Counted from the first letter of the stretch, positions 1 to 7,479 are shown. The stretch: DNA of 22,355 nucleotides from Intestinimonas massiliensis (ex Afouda et al. 2020) (GCF_900626285.1 NZ_LR131147.1:2217348-2239702), one strand, 5' to 3'. Notes: a model not told the origin generated them from the sequence alone. Numbers and translations: made by a program.

Positions 1-1594
1 GAGCGCGCCACGGGGGCTGAGAGAGGTGTACAAGAGCCAGCTCCTGGGCCAGGGGCTCCGCCGCCGGACGGGGGGTATGGGCGGGCCGCCGGGGAGCCAG
101 CAGCCGGGCGGTGGCGTCCATGATCACGTCGCTGGCCAGAGGGTCCGGCTTCTGGAAGTCGGTAAATGCCGGCTCGGGGGCGGCGGGACGGCTGGGCGCG
201 GTGGCGGTGGGGGCCTGCTCCAGGGTCTTGCTGTTGCGCACGCCCCGTCTGGGCTTCTTCTTCTCCGGCTGGACTTTTTCCACCGGAGCGGGAGCCGGTG
301 TGGAAATCTCCGTCTTCTGCGCGGCCTTGGCCTCTTTTTTGGCCTGGGCGGCGGCCTTGTTGGCCGCGTCCCGCTGACGGCGCTTTTCCTTGGCGGCGGC
401 CCGGGCTTCGGCGTCCTCGGGATTCACTACCCGGCCCTTCTTGTCCTTGGGTAGGGGCTCCAGCACCTCCATGGGCCAGGGGTGATCGGCCACCACCGGG
501 ATCTCTTTGCCCAGCAGCTTCTGGATGCCCTTCAGCTCCTCCTTCTCGTTGATGTCGCAGAAGGAGATGGCGGTGCCGCCGTGGCCCGCCCGGCCGGTAC
601 GGCCGATGCGGTGGACGTAGGTCTCAGGTACGTCGGGCAGGTTGTAGTTGAACACGTGGGAGAGCTCCTCGATGTCCAGGCCCCGGGCGGCGATATCGGT
701 GGCCACCAGGGCCTTGACCGCGCCGCTCTTGAAGTCGGCCAGGGCCTGCTGCCGGGCGGTCTGGCTCTTGTTGCCGTGGATGGCGGCGGCGGTGATGCCC
801 GCCTTCACCAGATCCCCCGCCACCTTGTTGGCGCCGTGCTTGGTGCGGGTGAATACCAGGGCGTTTTTCACCCCGGGCTGCTGGATCAGGGAGGCCAGCA
901 GCTTGGTCTTGTTGCCCCGGTCCACATAGTACAGCTTCTGGTCGATGACCTCCACCGGGGAGGACACCGGGTCCACCGCCACCTTTACCGGGTTGACCAG
1001 CAGGGAATCCACCAGTCCCTGCACCTCGGGGGGCATGGTGGCAGAGAAGAAGAGGGTCTGCTTCTTCCTGGGCAGCCAGCCCAGGATCCGGCGCACGTCA
1101 TGGATGAAGCCCATGTCCAGCATCCGGTCGGCCTCGTCCAGCACGAAGATCTCCAGCTTCTTCAGGTCCACGAATTTCTGGTTGTACAGGTCGCCCAGGC
1201 GGCCGGGGGTGGCCACCAGGATGTCCACGCCCTTCTTCAGCTGCTCCACCTGGGGATTCTGGCCCACCCCGCCGAAGATGACGGCGGAGCGGAGGGGGAG
1301 ATACCTGCCGTAGGCGGTGAAGCTCTCCTGGATCTGGAGGGCCAGCTCCCGGGTGGGGGTGAGGATCAGGGCCCGGATGGGCCGGTCGGCGGCTGGTACG
1401 GCCGCCAGCCGCTGGAGAATGGGGGCCGCAAAGGCACAGGTCTTGCCGGTGCCGGTCTGGGCGCAGCCCAGCACGTCCCGCCCCGCCAGAGCGGGGGGAA
1501 TGGCCTTTTCCTGAATGGGGGAGGGGTGCTCATACCCCTGTTCGGCCAGCGCCTTCAGGATGGGCGGATTCAGGCCGAGTTCCTGGAATGTCAT
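1..1594 (-). CDS. DEAD-box ATP-dependent RNA helicase, RhlE-like (3' end cut by window edge)
   Basis: ATP-dependent RNA helicase that remodels RNA duplexes in ribosome assembly or mRNA turnover. Reading from the ATG at 1594, the Q-motif region (FQELGLNPP...PSPIQEKAIP) is followed by Walker A AQTGTGKT (residues 45-52), a PTREL motif, the DEAD box LDEADRMLDMGF, the SAT motif and the helicase C motifs ARGLDI and HRIGRTGRAG. The core is intact and is followed, left of about position 440, by a long Lys/Ala/Pro/Glu-rich tail with a basic patch (KKKPRRG). Such tails are typical of RhlE-type helicases and usually help bind RNA. The frame stays open to position 1, so the stop lies outside the window. 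A long structured leader precedes the gene. The family is certain; the choice between RhlE, CshA and DeaD is less so. Confidence 0.95.
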   Translation of the reverse strand, partial: MTFQELGLNPPILKALAEQGYEHPSPIQEKAIPPALAGRDVLGCAQTGTGKTCAFAAPILQRLAAVPAADRPIRALILTPTRELALQIQESFTAYGRYLPLRSAVIFGGVGQNPQVEQLKKGVDILVATPGRLGDLYNQKFVDLKKLEIFVLDEADRMLDMGFIHDVRRILGWLPRKKQTLFFSATMPPEVQGLVDSLLVNPVKVAVDPVSSPVEVIDQKLYYVDRGNKTKLLASLIQQPGVKNALVFTRTKHGANKVAGDLVKAGITAAAIHGNKSQTARQQALADFKSGAVKALVATDIAARGLDIEELSHVFNYNLPDVPETYVHRIGRTGRAGHGGTAISFCDINEKEELKGIQKLLGKEIPVVADHPWPMEVLEPLPKDKKGRVVNPEDAEARAAAKEKRRQRDAANKAAAQAKKEAKAAQKTEISTPAPAPVEKVQPEKKKPRRGVRNSKTLEQAPTATAPSRPAAPEPAFTDFQKPDPLASDVIMDATARLLAPRRPAHTPRPAAEPLAQELALVHLSQPPWRA

Positions 1595-1645
1595 TTGGGT
1601 TCGTTCCTTTCCTGTATACCGCCCCTTCCGCGCCGGGGGCAGTGG

Positions 1646-1673
1646 AAAAAATGACCTGCCGCGCGGGGGCAGG
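1646..1673 (-). terminator. Hairpin with T6 tract in helicase leader (terminator or attenuator)
   Basis: On the minus strand, CCTGCC and GGCAGG (1655-1673) form a 6-bp GC stem, followed three bases later by six T (1646-1651). It sits about 80 bases past the shikimate-kinase-like stop and about 50 bases before the helicase ATG. It could end the upstream operon, act as an attenuator of the helicase, or both. A second hairpin lies upstream at 1689-1710 (GCCCGCTGG/CCGGCGGGC with one mismatch, loop CTCT). A third lies downstream at 1621-1640 (GCCCC/GGGGC). Confidence 0.55.
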
Positions 1674-1740
1674 GATAAACACGACGAAGCCCGCCGGAGA
1701 GCCAGCGGGCAGCGTGCGTATCGTTATACTGTCAAGTATT

Positions 1741-1768
1741 AGTATACCACGGATTTCAGAAATTACAA
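1741..1768 (-). promoter_or_regulatory. Candidate sigma-A promoter for the RNA helicase
   Basis: Minus strand: -35 TTGTAA (1763-1768), 16-bp spacer, -10 TATACT (1741-1746) preceded by TGG as in an extended -10. It overlaps the last codons of the shikimate-kinase-like gene. Transcription starting near 1733 would give a leader of about 140 bases containing three hairpins. Confidence 0.5.
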
Positions 1769-2268
1769 GAGGCCAGCACCGCCGCCACTGTCTCCTCCAG
1801 ACCGGCGCCGGGGCGCACCTCCACCGTGGCATCGGCGTACTGCCGGTACAGCGGCTCCCGCTGGGCGTATACGTCGGCCAGGGTCTGGCCGGGGGCCATG
1901 GCGATGCCCCGGGTGGTGATGTTGTCCACCCGCCGTTCCAGCTCGCTGAGGGGCACGTGGAGGTACACCACCGGACCCAGCTCCTTCAGCCGGGCCATGC
2001 CGCCGGGGCGGCACACCACGCTGCCCCCGGGGGCGATCACCGACCGGGTACAGTCCAGCTCCCTGACGGCGGCCTCCTCCGCGTCCAGAAAGTACTCCAC
2101 GCCCCGGCAGTCCAGGATGTCCTGCAAAAGGGCACCCTCCCGCCGCTGGAGCACCAGGTCGGTATCGATAAATCCATAGCCCAGGGCCTTGGCCAGCAGC
2201 ACCCCCACGGTGCTCTTGCCGGAGCCGGGCATGCCGATAAGGGTCACATTATCCCGCAGCAGATCCAT
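1756..2268 (-). CDS. Shikimate-kinase-like P-loop kinase (AroK family)
   Basis: A 170-residue protein, the usual length for shikimate kinase, which phosphorylates shikimate in the chorismate pathway. Walker A GMPGSGKST spans residues 12-20. The DTD acid pair (35, 37), the lid-region Arg120 and REPLY (Arg137) fit the family. Two substrate-site motifs differ: the usual F-R after the GE motif is F60-L61, and the GGG loop reads A-P-G-G-S (79-83). Shikimate kinase is therefore the best family name, but the substrate is uncertain. The ATG at 2268 was chosen because the P-loop follows within 12 residues; longer frames add only a shadow of the upstream gene. The AGGAGG lies only one base before this ATG and follows directly from the upstream stop, an unusually short gap. 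It forms a two-gene unit with the zinc-ribbon protein. Confidence 0.8.
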   Translation of the reverse strand: MDLLRDNVTLIGMPGSGKSTVGVLLAKALGYGFIDTDLVLQRREGALLQDILDCRGVEYFLDAEEAAVRELDCTRSVIAPGGSVVCRPGGMARLKELGPVVYLHVPLSELERRVDNITTRGIAMAPGQTLADVYAQREPLYRQYADATVEVRPGAGLEETVAAVLASCNF

Positions 2269-2273
2269 TCCTC

Positions 2274-3149
2274 CTATTCCACACCGATGGAGACATACAC
2301 GTTCTCCTCGTCCATCACCACGGCCGTCAGCTCCTGATCCGCCGCGTTCTCCGGCAGGAAGTAGAAGCTGTAGCCGAACAGTTCCTCGTCCGCCGTGCCG
2401 TCGGCCAGGGAGAGGCTTTCCAGACCGCACTCCTCCTCAACATCGGGCGGCAATTCCTCCGGCAGACAGATGGTGCCGTCCTCCGTCATCAGTCCTACAG
2501 GGATGTAGCTGTCCCCGGGCTCTCCCAGCACCCACAGGGCCACCGCCACACAGCGGGTACCCGGATGCTGATCCATAAAGCTGTCAGGCAGCCAGGGTTC
2601 CCAGGCGTCGCCCACCGAGACCTGCTGGCCGCTGGAGAGGGTAAAGGTGTCGTAGCTCTCATACCAGCCCTCGGGCAGGTCGGCCACGATATCCTCCCGG
2701 GCAGGTACCTCTTCCACACTGCCAAAGGAATCGGTAAAGGAATAGACAGCGTCAAAGATCTGCTCCGCCACCGCCTCTATCAGGGGCACCCCGATGAACA
2801 GGACGGCCAGCACCACCACCAGGATCACCAGGCCCTTGACGCCGCTCTTCTTTCTGGGTTCACAGGCGCCGCAGTCGTTGATGCGGGCGGAGTGGGTTTT
2901 CCCCTTCTTCAGGTCGGGGCCGCTGCCGTAGGTGGGGTGATAGTTTACCGTCCGGGCGGTCGTCTTGCCGGCGGATTTTCCGGCAGACGGCCCGACGGAG
3001 CCGGGCCGCTGGAACCGGGAGAGCAGCTCCTGCTCCAGGCGGGTGGCGCCGCTGTCCGGCGGCGGGTTGAAGCTGCCGCAGCGGGGGCAGAAATCGTCCA
3101 CATCATAGTCGTAGCTCTTGCCGCAGTCGGCACAGCGAATTTTCCGCAT
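2274..3149 (-). CDS. Zinc-ribbon, single-span membrane protein of unknown function
   Basis: I do not recognise a characterised family. The 291-residue protein begins with a zinc ribbon, C6-x2-C9 and C21-x2-C24 (CADC...CPRC). A flexible Ser/Lys/Gly segment with another Cys pair (C93, C96) follows, then a strongly hydrophobic segment at about 105-125. The remaining ~165 residues are acidic and contain no Lys-rich stretch; with a basic KK flank before the span they are predicted to face outward. They include an SxGQxVSVGDxWEPW-type beta-rich section. This layout, cytoplasmic zinc ribbon plus outer domain, is common in uncharacterised clostridial membrane proteins and may serve sensing or a cell-surface role; that is inference. 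A good promoter lies just upstream, and the shikimate-kinase-like gene follows within five bases, so the two are probably co-transcribed. Confidence 0.8.
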   Translation of the reverse strand: MRKIRCADCGKSYDYDVDDFCPRCGSFNPPPDSGATRLEQELLSRFQRPGSVGPSAGKSAGKTTARTVNYHPTYGSGPDLKKGKTHSARINDCGACEPRKKSGVKGLVILVVVLAVLFIGVPLIEAVAEQIFDAVYSFTDSFGSVEEVPAREDIVADLPEGWYESYDTFTLSSGQQVSVGDAWEPWLPDSFMDQHPGTRCVAVALWVLGEPGDSYIPVGLMTEDGTICLPEELPPDVEEECGLESLSLADGTADEELFGYSFYFLPENAADQELTAVVMDEENVYVSIGVE

Positions 3150-3192
3150 CCGGATCCTCTCCTTCCTCCGGTCCAGCCCATATTACAGGGTC

Positions 3193-3221
3193 AGTATACC
3201 AAATTATTTCGGGGCAGGCAA
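3193..3221 (-). promoter_or_regulatory. Sigma-A-type promoter for zinc-ribbon / shikimate-kinase-like operon
   Basis: Minus strand: -35 TTGCCT (3216-3221), exactly 17-bp spacer, -10 TATACT (3193-3198) preceded by TGG (extended -10). It lies in the 82-base gap after the cysteine-desulfidase-family stop and about 45 bases before the zinc-ribbon ATG. Confidence 0.65.
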
Positions 3222-3231
3222 GAAAAAGCGG

Positions 3232-4548
3232 TCAGTCCTCGTTGACCCACTTATCCACCATGATGTGGAGGATCTCCTTGTCGGTCTCCCGCATGCCCTC
3301 CCGGCCCAGGCGGCCCACGCTGGCGATCATGTTTTCCACGCCCTTTTTCACGATGCCGTCGCCGCCCAGGAACTGCTGGCCCTGCCGGTACATCTCCCAG
3401 CCCAGAATGCCGCTGTCTACCGCCAGGGCGATCTTGCCGGCGCAGGAGGCCTTGGCCCCGTCGCAGATGACGCCGGAGGAGATGGCCAGGGCGTTCACCA
3501 GGGTGTGGGAGACGGCGTCCAGGCCGCCGCCCTCCAGGTAGGCGATGCCGCAGCCGGCGGCGGCGCCGGCGTTGATGGCCCCGCAGTAGGCCGACAGCCG
3601 GCCGATGGTGGATTTCTGATGGATGGCCAGCAGGTTGGAGAGCACCAGGGCCCGGTACAGCTTCTCCTGACTTGTCCCCAGGGCACGGGCATAGACGATG
3701 ACGGGCACCGAGGCGGTGATGCCCTGGTTGCCGCTGCCCGAGTTGATGATCACCGGCAGCTCGCAGCCGTTCATGCGGGCGTCGCTGCCGGCGGCGGCCA
3801 TGGCGCGGGCCCGCAGCCGCACGGCGGAGGGGCCGTCGGCGGAGAGCACCTCCGGGTGGGAGGCCAGGAGCACCGAGCCGATGTTGGCTCCGTAGTCCCC
3901 CTTCAGGCCCTCCTCCGCAATGGTCATGTTGCAGGAGATCTGCCGGTTCAGCAGGGGGGACACGTCGGCCAGGTCCACGGTGTCGGCAAAGTCCAGGATG
4001 CCTGCCACCGTCAGACAGCTCCGGTCGGTAAGGCCGCCCTCCTCCTCGCTTTCCACAGCCTTGTGCAGCAGCACCTTCCCGTCTTTTTCCACCAGAACCA
4101 CGTTGGTGTGGAAATTGGCGATGCGGGCCCTGGCCCAACAATCCCCGCTGCGGAGGGTGACAACGATATCGAAGATCAGGGGAGACTCCGCCAGACTTAC
4201 CTCCACCGGCGTCCGCTCCAGAAAGGCTCCGATCTGGTCCTGCTGGGCGGGGGTGACCTGGGAGATCACCTCCAGCTGCCGGTCCGGATCTCCGACCACG
4301 ATGCCAGCGGCCACGGCGGCGGGAATGCCACGGCGGTGGCCGGTGTTGGGCACCACCACGCTCTTCACGTTCTTGATGATGTTGCCGCTGGCCGCCACTT
4401 CCACCCGGTCGGGGAGGGTACCCAGGGCCTTCCGGGCCACTGCCCCGCAGTAGGCCACGGCAATGGGCTCGGTGCAGCCCATGGCGGGGAGCAGCTCCTC
4501 CTCCAGAATTTTGACGTACTTTTGGTAATTGGCGTCGGTCCGTTCCAT
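3232..4548 (-). CDS. L-cysteine desulfidase / UPF0597 family protein (CyuA/YhaM-like)
   Basis: A 438-residue protein of the family containing archaeal L-cysteine desulfidase and E. coli CyuA, oxygen-sensitive [4Fe-4S] enzymes that break L-cysteine down to pyruvate, ammonia and sulfide. It is related to the alpha part of iron-sulfur L-serine dehydratase. The signature AMGCTEP places Cys25 at the start, and further cysteines occur in AYCGAINAG (Cys322), AGCGIAY (Cys333) and VICDGAKASC (Cys362, Cys369), the glycine-rich region expected to hold the other cluster ligands. Length and both signatures are complete, so the enzyme looks intact. The start has a GGGAG ribosome binding site. The jag terminator ends only about 20 bases upstream, leaving no space for a promoter. 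Substrate (cysteine, serine or another) cannot be settled from sequence alone. Confidence 0.87.
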   Translation of the reverse strand: MERTDANYQKYVKILEEELLPAMGCTEPIAVAYCGAVARKALGTLPDRVEVAASGNIIKNVKSVVVPNTGHRRGIPAAVAAGIVVGDPDRQLEVISQVTPAQQDQIGAFLERTPVEVSLAESPLIFDIVVTLRSGDCWARARIANFHTNVVLVEKDGKVLLHKAVESEEEGGLTDRSCLTVAGILDFADTVDLADVSPLLNRQISCNMTIAEEGLKGDYGANIGSVLLASHPEVLSADGPSAVRLRARAMAAAGSDARMNGCELPVIINSGSGNQGITASVPVIVYARALGTSQEKLYRALVLSNLLAIHQKSTIGRLSAYCGAINAGAAAGCGIAYLEGGGLDAVSHTLVNALAISSGVICDGAKASCAGKIALAVDSGILGWEMYRQGQQFLGGDGIVKKGVENMIASVGRLGREGMRETDKEILHIMVDKWVNED

Positions 4549-4566
4549 GTTATCTCCCTCATTTGT

Positions 4567-4608
4567 AAAAAAGCGGCCTGTCCCGAATCAATTCGGAACG
4601 GGCCGCTT
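4567..4608 (-). terminator. Strong intrinsic terminator after jag
   Basis: An 18-bp stem (4571-4588 with 4591-4608, two G-T wobbles, 2-base loop), followed on the minus strand by six T (4567-4572). It begins about ten bases after the jag stop and ends the rpmH-to-jag operon. The plus strand also has a T-rich flank (4609-4620), so it could work in both directions. Confidence 0.85.
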
Positions 4609-4618
4609 CTTCTTTTTT

Positions 4619-5401
4619 TTACCGGTGTTCGCCCCGGCTGTAAGCCACCACCGTGCGGCGGTTGGGCTCGGTGCCGATGGAGTAGGTGGTCACGTCTGGG
4701 GTGTCCTGGAGGGCGGTGTGGATCACGTGCCGCTCATAGGCGTTCATGGGCTCCAGGGTTACGTTGCGGCGGTACTTGACCACCTTGCCCGCCACCTTGT
4801 GGGCCAGACGGATGAGGGATTCCTCCCGCTTGGCCCGGTAGCCCTCGGCGTCCACATGGATGCGGACCCGCTTGGACTGGCCGTGGTTCACGGCGTAGCC
4901 GGTGAGCTGCTGGATGGCGTCCAGGGTCTCGCCCCGGCGGCCGATGAGGCCGCCCAGGTCCTGGCCCACCAGTTCCACCTGGTAGGTGCCGTTTTCGTCC
5001 ACCTTGATCTCCGGCTTGGCCTGGGCTCCCATGTGCTCCAGCAGGCCGGTGAGGAAGCCCTCAATGGCCGCCGTCCGGTCCTCGGGACCGGCGGGGGTTC
5101 TGGGAGCGGAAGCGGCGGGAGCCGCAGGGGCGGGCTCGGCCTTCTCCGCCCTGGGGGCGGGAGCCGCGGGTTTTTCCACAACAGGGGCGGGAGTGGGGAC
5201 AACCTTCTCCTCCGGCTCCTCATCAGGGGCCTCGTAGCTGACCTTCACCTTGGCCGGACAGCTGCCGATGCCCAAAAATCCGGACTTGGCCCGCTCCAGG
5301 ATCTCCACGGACACCTCGTCCCGATCCATGCCCAGCTGCTGCAGGGCGGCCTCGACAGCGGCCTCCTCGCTTTTGCCGGTGCTTTCGATCCATTTCAGCA
5401 T
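4619..5401 (-). CDS. jag: RNA-binding protein Jag (KhpB), Jag-N / KH / R3H
   Basis: A cytoplasmic RNA-binding protein that, in other Firmicutes, pairs with KhpA and affects cell division and elongation. Residues 1-55 match the Jag-N domain (ESTGKSEEAAVEAALQQLG, then SGFLGIG). Residues 58-108 are an Ala/Pro/Glu-rich linker. The KH domain (about 109-185) has its RNA-contacting GxxG loop as GRRG at 154-157. The R3H domain (about 190-256) carries the Arg/His pair in ERHVIH (224-228). Length (260) is typical for linker-bearing clostridial forms. It follows yidC by 36 bases, the standard arrangement, and is the last gene before the terminator. Confidence 0.95.
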   Translation of the reverse strand: MLKWIESTGKSEEAAVEAALQQLGMDRDEVSVEILERAKSGFLGIGSCPAKVKVSYEAPDEEPEEKVVPTPAPVVEKPAAPAPRAEKAEPAPAAPAASAPRTPAGPEDRTAAIEGFLTGLLEHMGAQAKPEIKVDENGTYQVELVGQDLGGLIGRRGETLDAIQQLTGYAVNHGQSKRVRIHVDAEGYRAKREESLIRLAHKVAGKVVKYRRNVTLEPMNAYERHVIHTALQDTPDVTTYSIGTEPNRRTVVAYSRGEHR

Positions 5402-5437
5402 AGTGGGTATCTCTCCTTATGCGTCACGGCAAAGCCG

Positions 5438-6787
5438 TTATTCCTTGGTTTCCTCCTCAGCGGAGGCGTCGGGCTGGGCGGTCTCCTCCGCAGGAGCTTC
5501 CTCCACGGGGGCGCTCTCCACAGAGACATGCTCCTCCGCGGGAGCCTCTACGGCAGGGATCTCCTCCTCCGGAGCCTGCTCCGGCTCAGCGGCGGGCTTT
5601 TTGTTGAAAATAGGCGCCTCGCCGGGGTAGACGGTGGGACCGTCCTCGCTGTAGCGGTAGGGGTCGTAGGCCCGGCCGCGGGCATACTGGCGCATACCCA
5701 CACGGCTCATTTCCTTCACCGAGCCGGGGATCTTGTCCTCGTCAACGGCCTTCTTCTCGCTCTTCTTCTTCTTGCCCTTGTTCTTCTTCTCTTCCTCGAT
5801 GCGGCGGGCCCGCTCTTCCGCCTTGCGGCGGCGCTCTTCCTTCTCCTCTTCCTTCTCCAGGCGCTCCCGCTCGGCCTGCATGGCCGCCGCCTTCTCATAG
5901 TCCTTCTTCAGCAGCTTGCCGCAGATGAACTCCTGGAGCATGGACAGCAGGCTGTTGGCGATCCAGTAAATACAGAGGGCCGCCGGCATGGCAAAGCCGA
6001 TCCACAGGGAGATCAGGGGGGAGACGATCATCATGGACTTCATGGTGGAGTTGCTCTGGCTGCTCTGCTGGTTCACCGCGTTGGTCTTCATGGAGATCAG
6101 GGAGAACACCACGCTGAGGGCGGCGGAGATCACGGGCAGCAGGAACAGGGTAAAGCCGCCCTGCTCCACCGTCCAGAACTTCAGCTGAGGCACCTGGGAC
6201 AGGTCCACGATGCCCAAAAAGTCAAAGTTGATGGAGAAGATCTGCTTGCCCGCCTCGCCCACGGCGGTGCGGACGGCGTCCAGATTTTCGGGGGTAATGA
6301 GGGAGGCCAGGTAGAGCTGATTGTAGCCGGTGTCGGCAAAGCTCTCGGCAGCCTGCTTGATCCAGCCCATATTCATGGCCTGGTTGCTCCAGTCCACGGT
6401 CTGGGCGATGGTGTTGAGCACACCGGAGTCGGTGACGCCCATCATGTAGTGGATGGGCTGACGGATGATGGGGTAGAGGACCATCAGGATAATCAGGGGG
6501 ATGAAGGACCACAGGCAGCCGCCCATGGGGTTGACCTTCTCCTTGGCGTAGAGATTCTGGACCTCCTGATTATAGCGCTCCCTGTCCTTGCCGTACTGCT
6601 TCTGCAGCTTCTGCATCTGGCCCTGAAGCATGTTCATCTGGATCATGCTGCGCTTGCCCTTCAGGGACAGGGGAAACAGCACCACCTTAACCACCAGCGT
6701 GAATAAGATCAGCGCCAGGCCGTAGCTGCCGCTGAACTCATAGAAGATCTTCAGCAGCCATGAAAACGGGGTGAGGATAATATCCAT
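5438..6787 (-). CDS. yidC: Membrane protein insertase YidC/Oxa1 family
   Basis: An inner-membrane insertase that helps proteins enter and fold in the membrane, alone or with SecYEG. The first transmembrane segment (about 22-41) has the family pattern, but the groove residue that is Arg in E. coli YidC and in many bacilli is Lys34 here (VVKVVLFPL). A basic cytoplasmic hairpin (QKLQKQYGKDRERYNQE) is followed by a hydrophobic segment near 100, an extracytoplasmic section of roughly 85 residues, and two or three more spans. There is no lipobox cysteine at the start. After the last span comes an Arg/Lys/Glu-rich, coiled-coil-like region, a KNKGKKKKSEKK patch and then an acidic Glu/Ala/Pro tail of about 50 residues. 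Total length 449. The ATG at 6787 has a GGAGG site. Confidence 0.95.
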   Translation of the reverse strand: MDIILTPFSWLLKIFYEFSGSYGLALILFTLVVKVVLFPLSLKGKRSMIQMNMLQGQMQKLQKQYGKDRERYNQEVQNLYAKEKVNPMGGCLWSFIPLIILMVLYPIIRQPIHYMMGVTDSGVLNTIAQTVDWSNQAMNMGWIKQAAESFADTGYNQLYLASLITPENLDAVRTAVGEAGKQIFSINFDFLGIVDLSQVPQLKFWTVEQGGFTLFLLPVISAALSVVFSLISMKTNAVNQQSSQSNSTMKSMMIVSPLISLWIGFAMPAALCIYWIANSLLSMLQEFICGKLLKKDYEKAAAMQAERERLEKEEEKEERRRKAEERARRIEEEKKNKGKKKKSEKKAVDEDKIPGSVKEMSRVGMRQYARGRAYDPYRYSEDGPTVYPGEAPIFNKKPAAEPEQAPEEEIPAVEAPAEEHVSVESAPVEEAPAEETAQPDASAEEETKE

Positions 6788-6819
6788 TTGCGCGCCTCCA
6801 AGTTGCGTATTCTGTCCCG

Positions 6820-7038
6820 CTAGGGGACGGGGTCGTACTCGATGGTATCCTGCTTATGGAAGGGCTGACATTTCAGCAGACGACGCAGAGCCAGAAAGCC
6901 CCCCTTGAGGGCCCCGTATTTCTCCACCGCCTCCAGGGCGTAGGCCGAGCAGGTGGGGATGAACCGGCAGCAGGGGGGACGGGCCGGGGAGATATACTTA
7001 CGGTAAAACCGGATGGCGGCCAGAAGAATCCCTTTCAT
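6820..7038 (-). CDS. yidD: Membrane protein insertion efficiency factor YidD
   Basis: A 72-residue member of the YidD family (DUF37/UPF0161), a small peripheral membrane protein that assists YidC-dependent insertion. It shows the family core FYRKYISPARPPCCRFIPTC followed by SAYALEAVEKYGALKG, and RRLLKCQPFH near the C-terminus. The three cysteines in PCCRFIPTC are the usual conserved ones. Its ATG overlaps the rnpA stop as ATGA (7035-7038), which suggests translational coupling, and yidC follows after 32 bases. Confidence 0.95.
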   Translation of the reverse strand: MKGILLAAIRFYRKYISPARPPCCRFIPTCSAYALEAVEKYGALKGGFLALRRLLKCQPFHKQDTIEYDPVP

Positions 7039-7388
7039 CTTCCGCCCGCCTCCTTCCGCAGCAGACCCAGCTTGTCCGACAAAGTCAGCAGGCTGCGCTC
7101 CAGCTCCCGGTACCGGCTGTGGCCCGCCTTGACCCGGGCCACCACCACGATATCATATCCCGTCACAAACCGGTCCTCATGGATGCGGTAGGCCTCCCGG
7201 ATCCGGCGGCGGGTGCGGTTGCGCACCACCGCCTTGCCCAGCTTGACCCCTACGGTGAGGCCCAGCCGGTTGTTTGTCCTGCCGTTTTTCCGGCAGTAGA
7301 CCGCCAGGCGGGAATCCACCGCGCTCTTGCCCTTGCTGTACAGCCGGCGGAACACATGATTTTGTTTCAGGGAGATGGTATCCTTCAC
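7035..7388 (-). CDS. rnpA: Ribonuclease P protein component
   Basis: The protein subunit of RNase P, which helps the RNA subunit cut the 5' leader from pre-tRNA. The 117-residue sequence shows the N-terminal FRRLYSKGKSA strand region and the diagnostic RNR motif (VVRNRTRRRIREAYR), then a YDIVVVAR strand. The start is a GTG at 7386-7388 with a GGAG about seven bases upstream, because MKDTISLKQNHVFRRLY is the usual N-terminus. It lies 91 bases after rpmH, and a stable hairpin (7420-7446) sits in that gap. Confidence 0.96.
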   Translation of the reverse strand: MKDTISLKQNHVFRRLYSKGKSAVDSRLAVYCRKNGRTNNRLGLTVGVKLGKAVVRNRTRRRIREAYRIHEDRFVTGYDIVVVARVKAGHSRYRELERSLLTLSDKLGLLRKEAGGR

Positions 7389-7419
7389 GTTTCCGCTCCG
7401 TTTCTGCGTATACTGCGCA

Positions 7420-7446
7420 GGGGCGGTGGGAAAGCTCCCCCGCCCC
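7420..7446 (-). other. Stable hairpin between rpmH and rnpA
   Basis: GGGGCGG/CCGCCCC (7 bp) continues into GGGA/TCCC (4 bp) with one bulged base and a four-base loop. No T-run follows on the minus strand, so it is not a standard terminator. It could stabilise the rpmH transcript end, mark a processing site or lower rnpA output relative to rpmH. The structure is visible; the role is inferred. Confidence 0.6.
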
Positions 7447-7479
7447 TTTCAAAAAAGCCCTATTCCATTCGCAGACCCA

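Noticed and set aside
26..454. Long plus-strand Gly/Leu-rich reading frames opposite the helicase tail
   Set aside because: They are GC-rich antisense shadows of the helicase, lack a ribosome binding site and have low-complexity composition.
6814..6828. Small GTCCC/GGGAC palindrome between yidD and yidC
   Set aside because: A five-base stem overlapping the yidD stop is too short to support a functional call.
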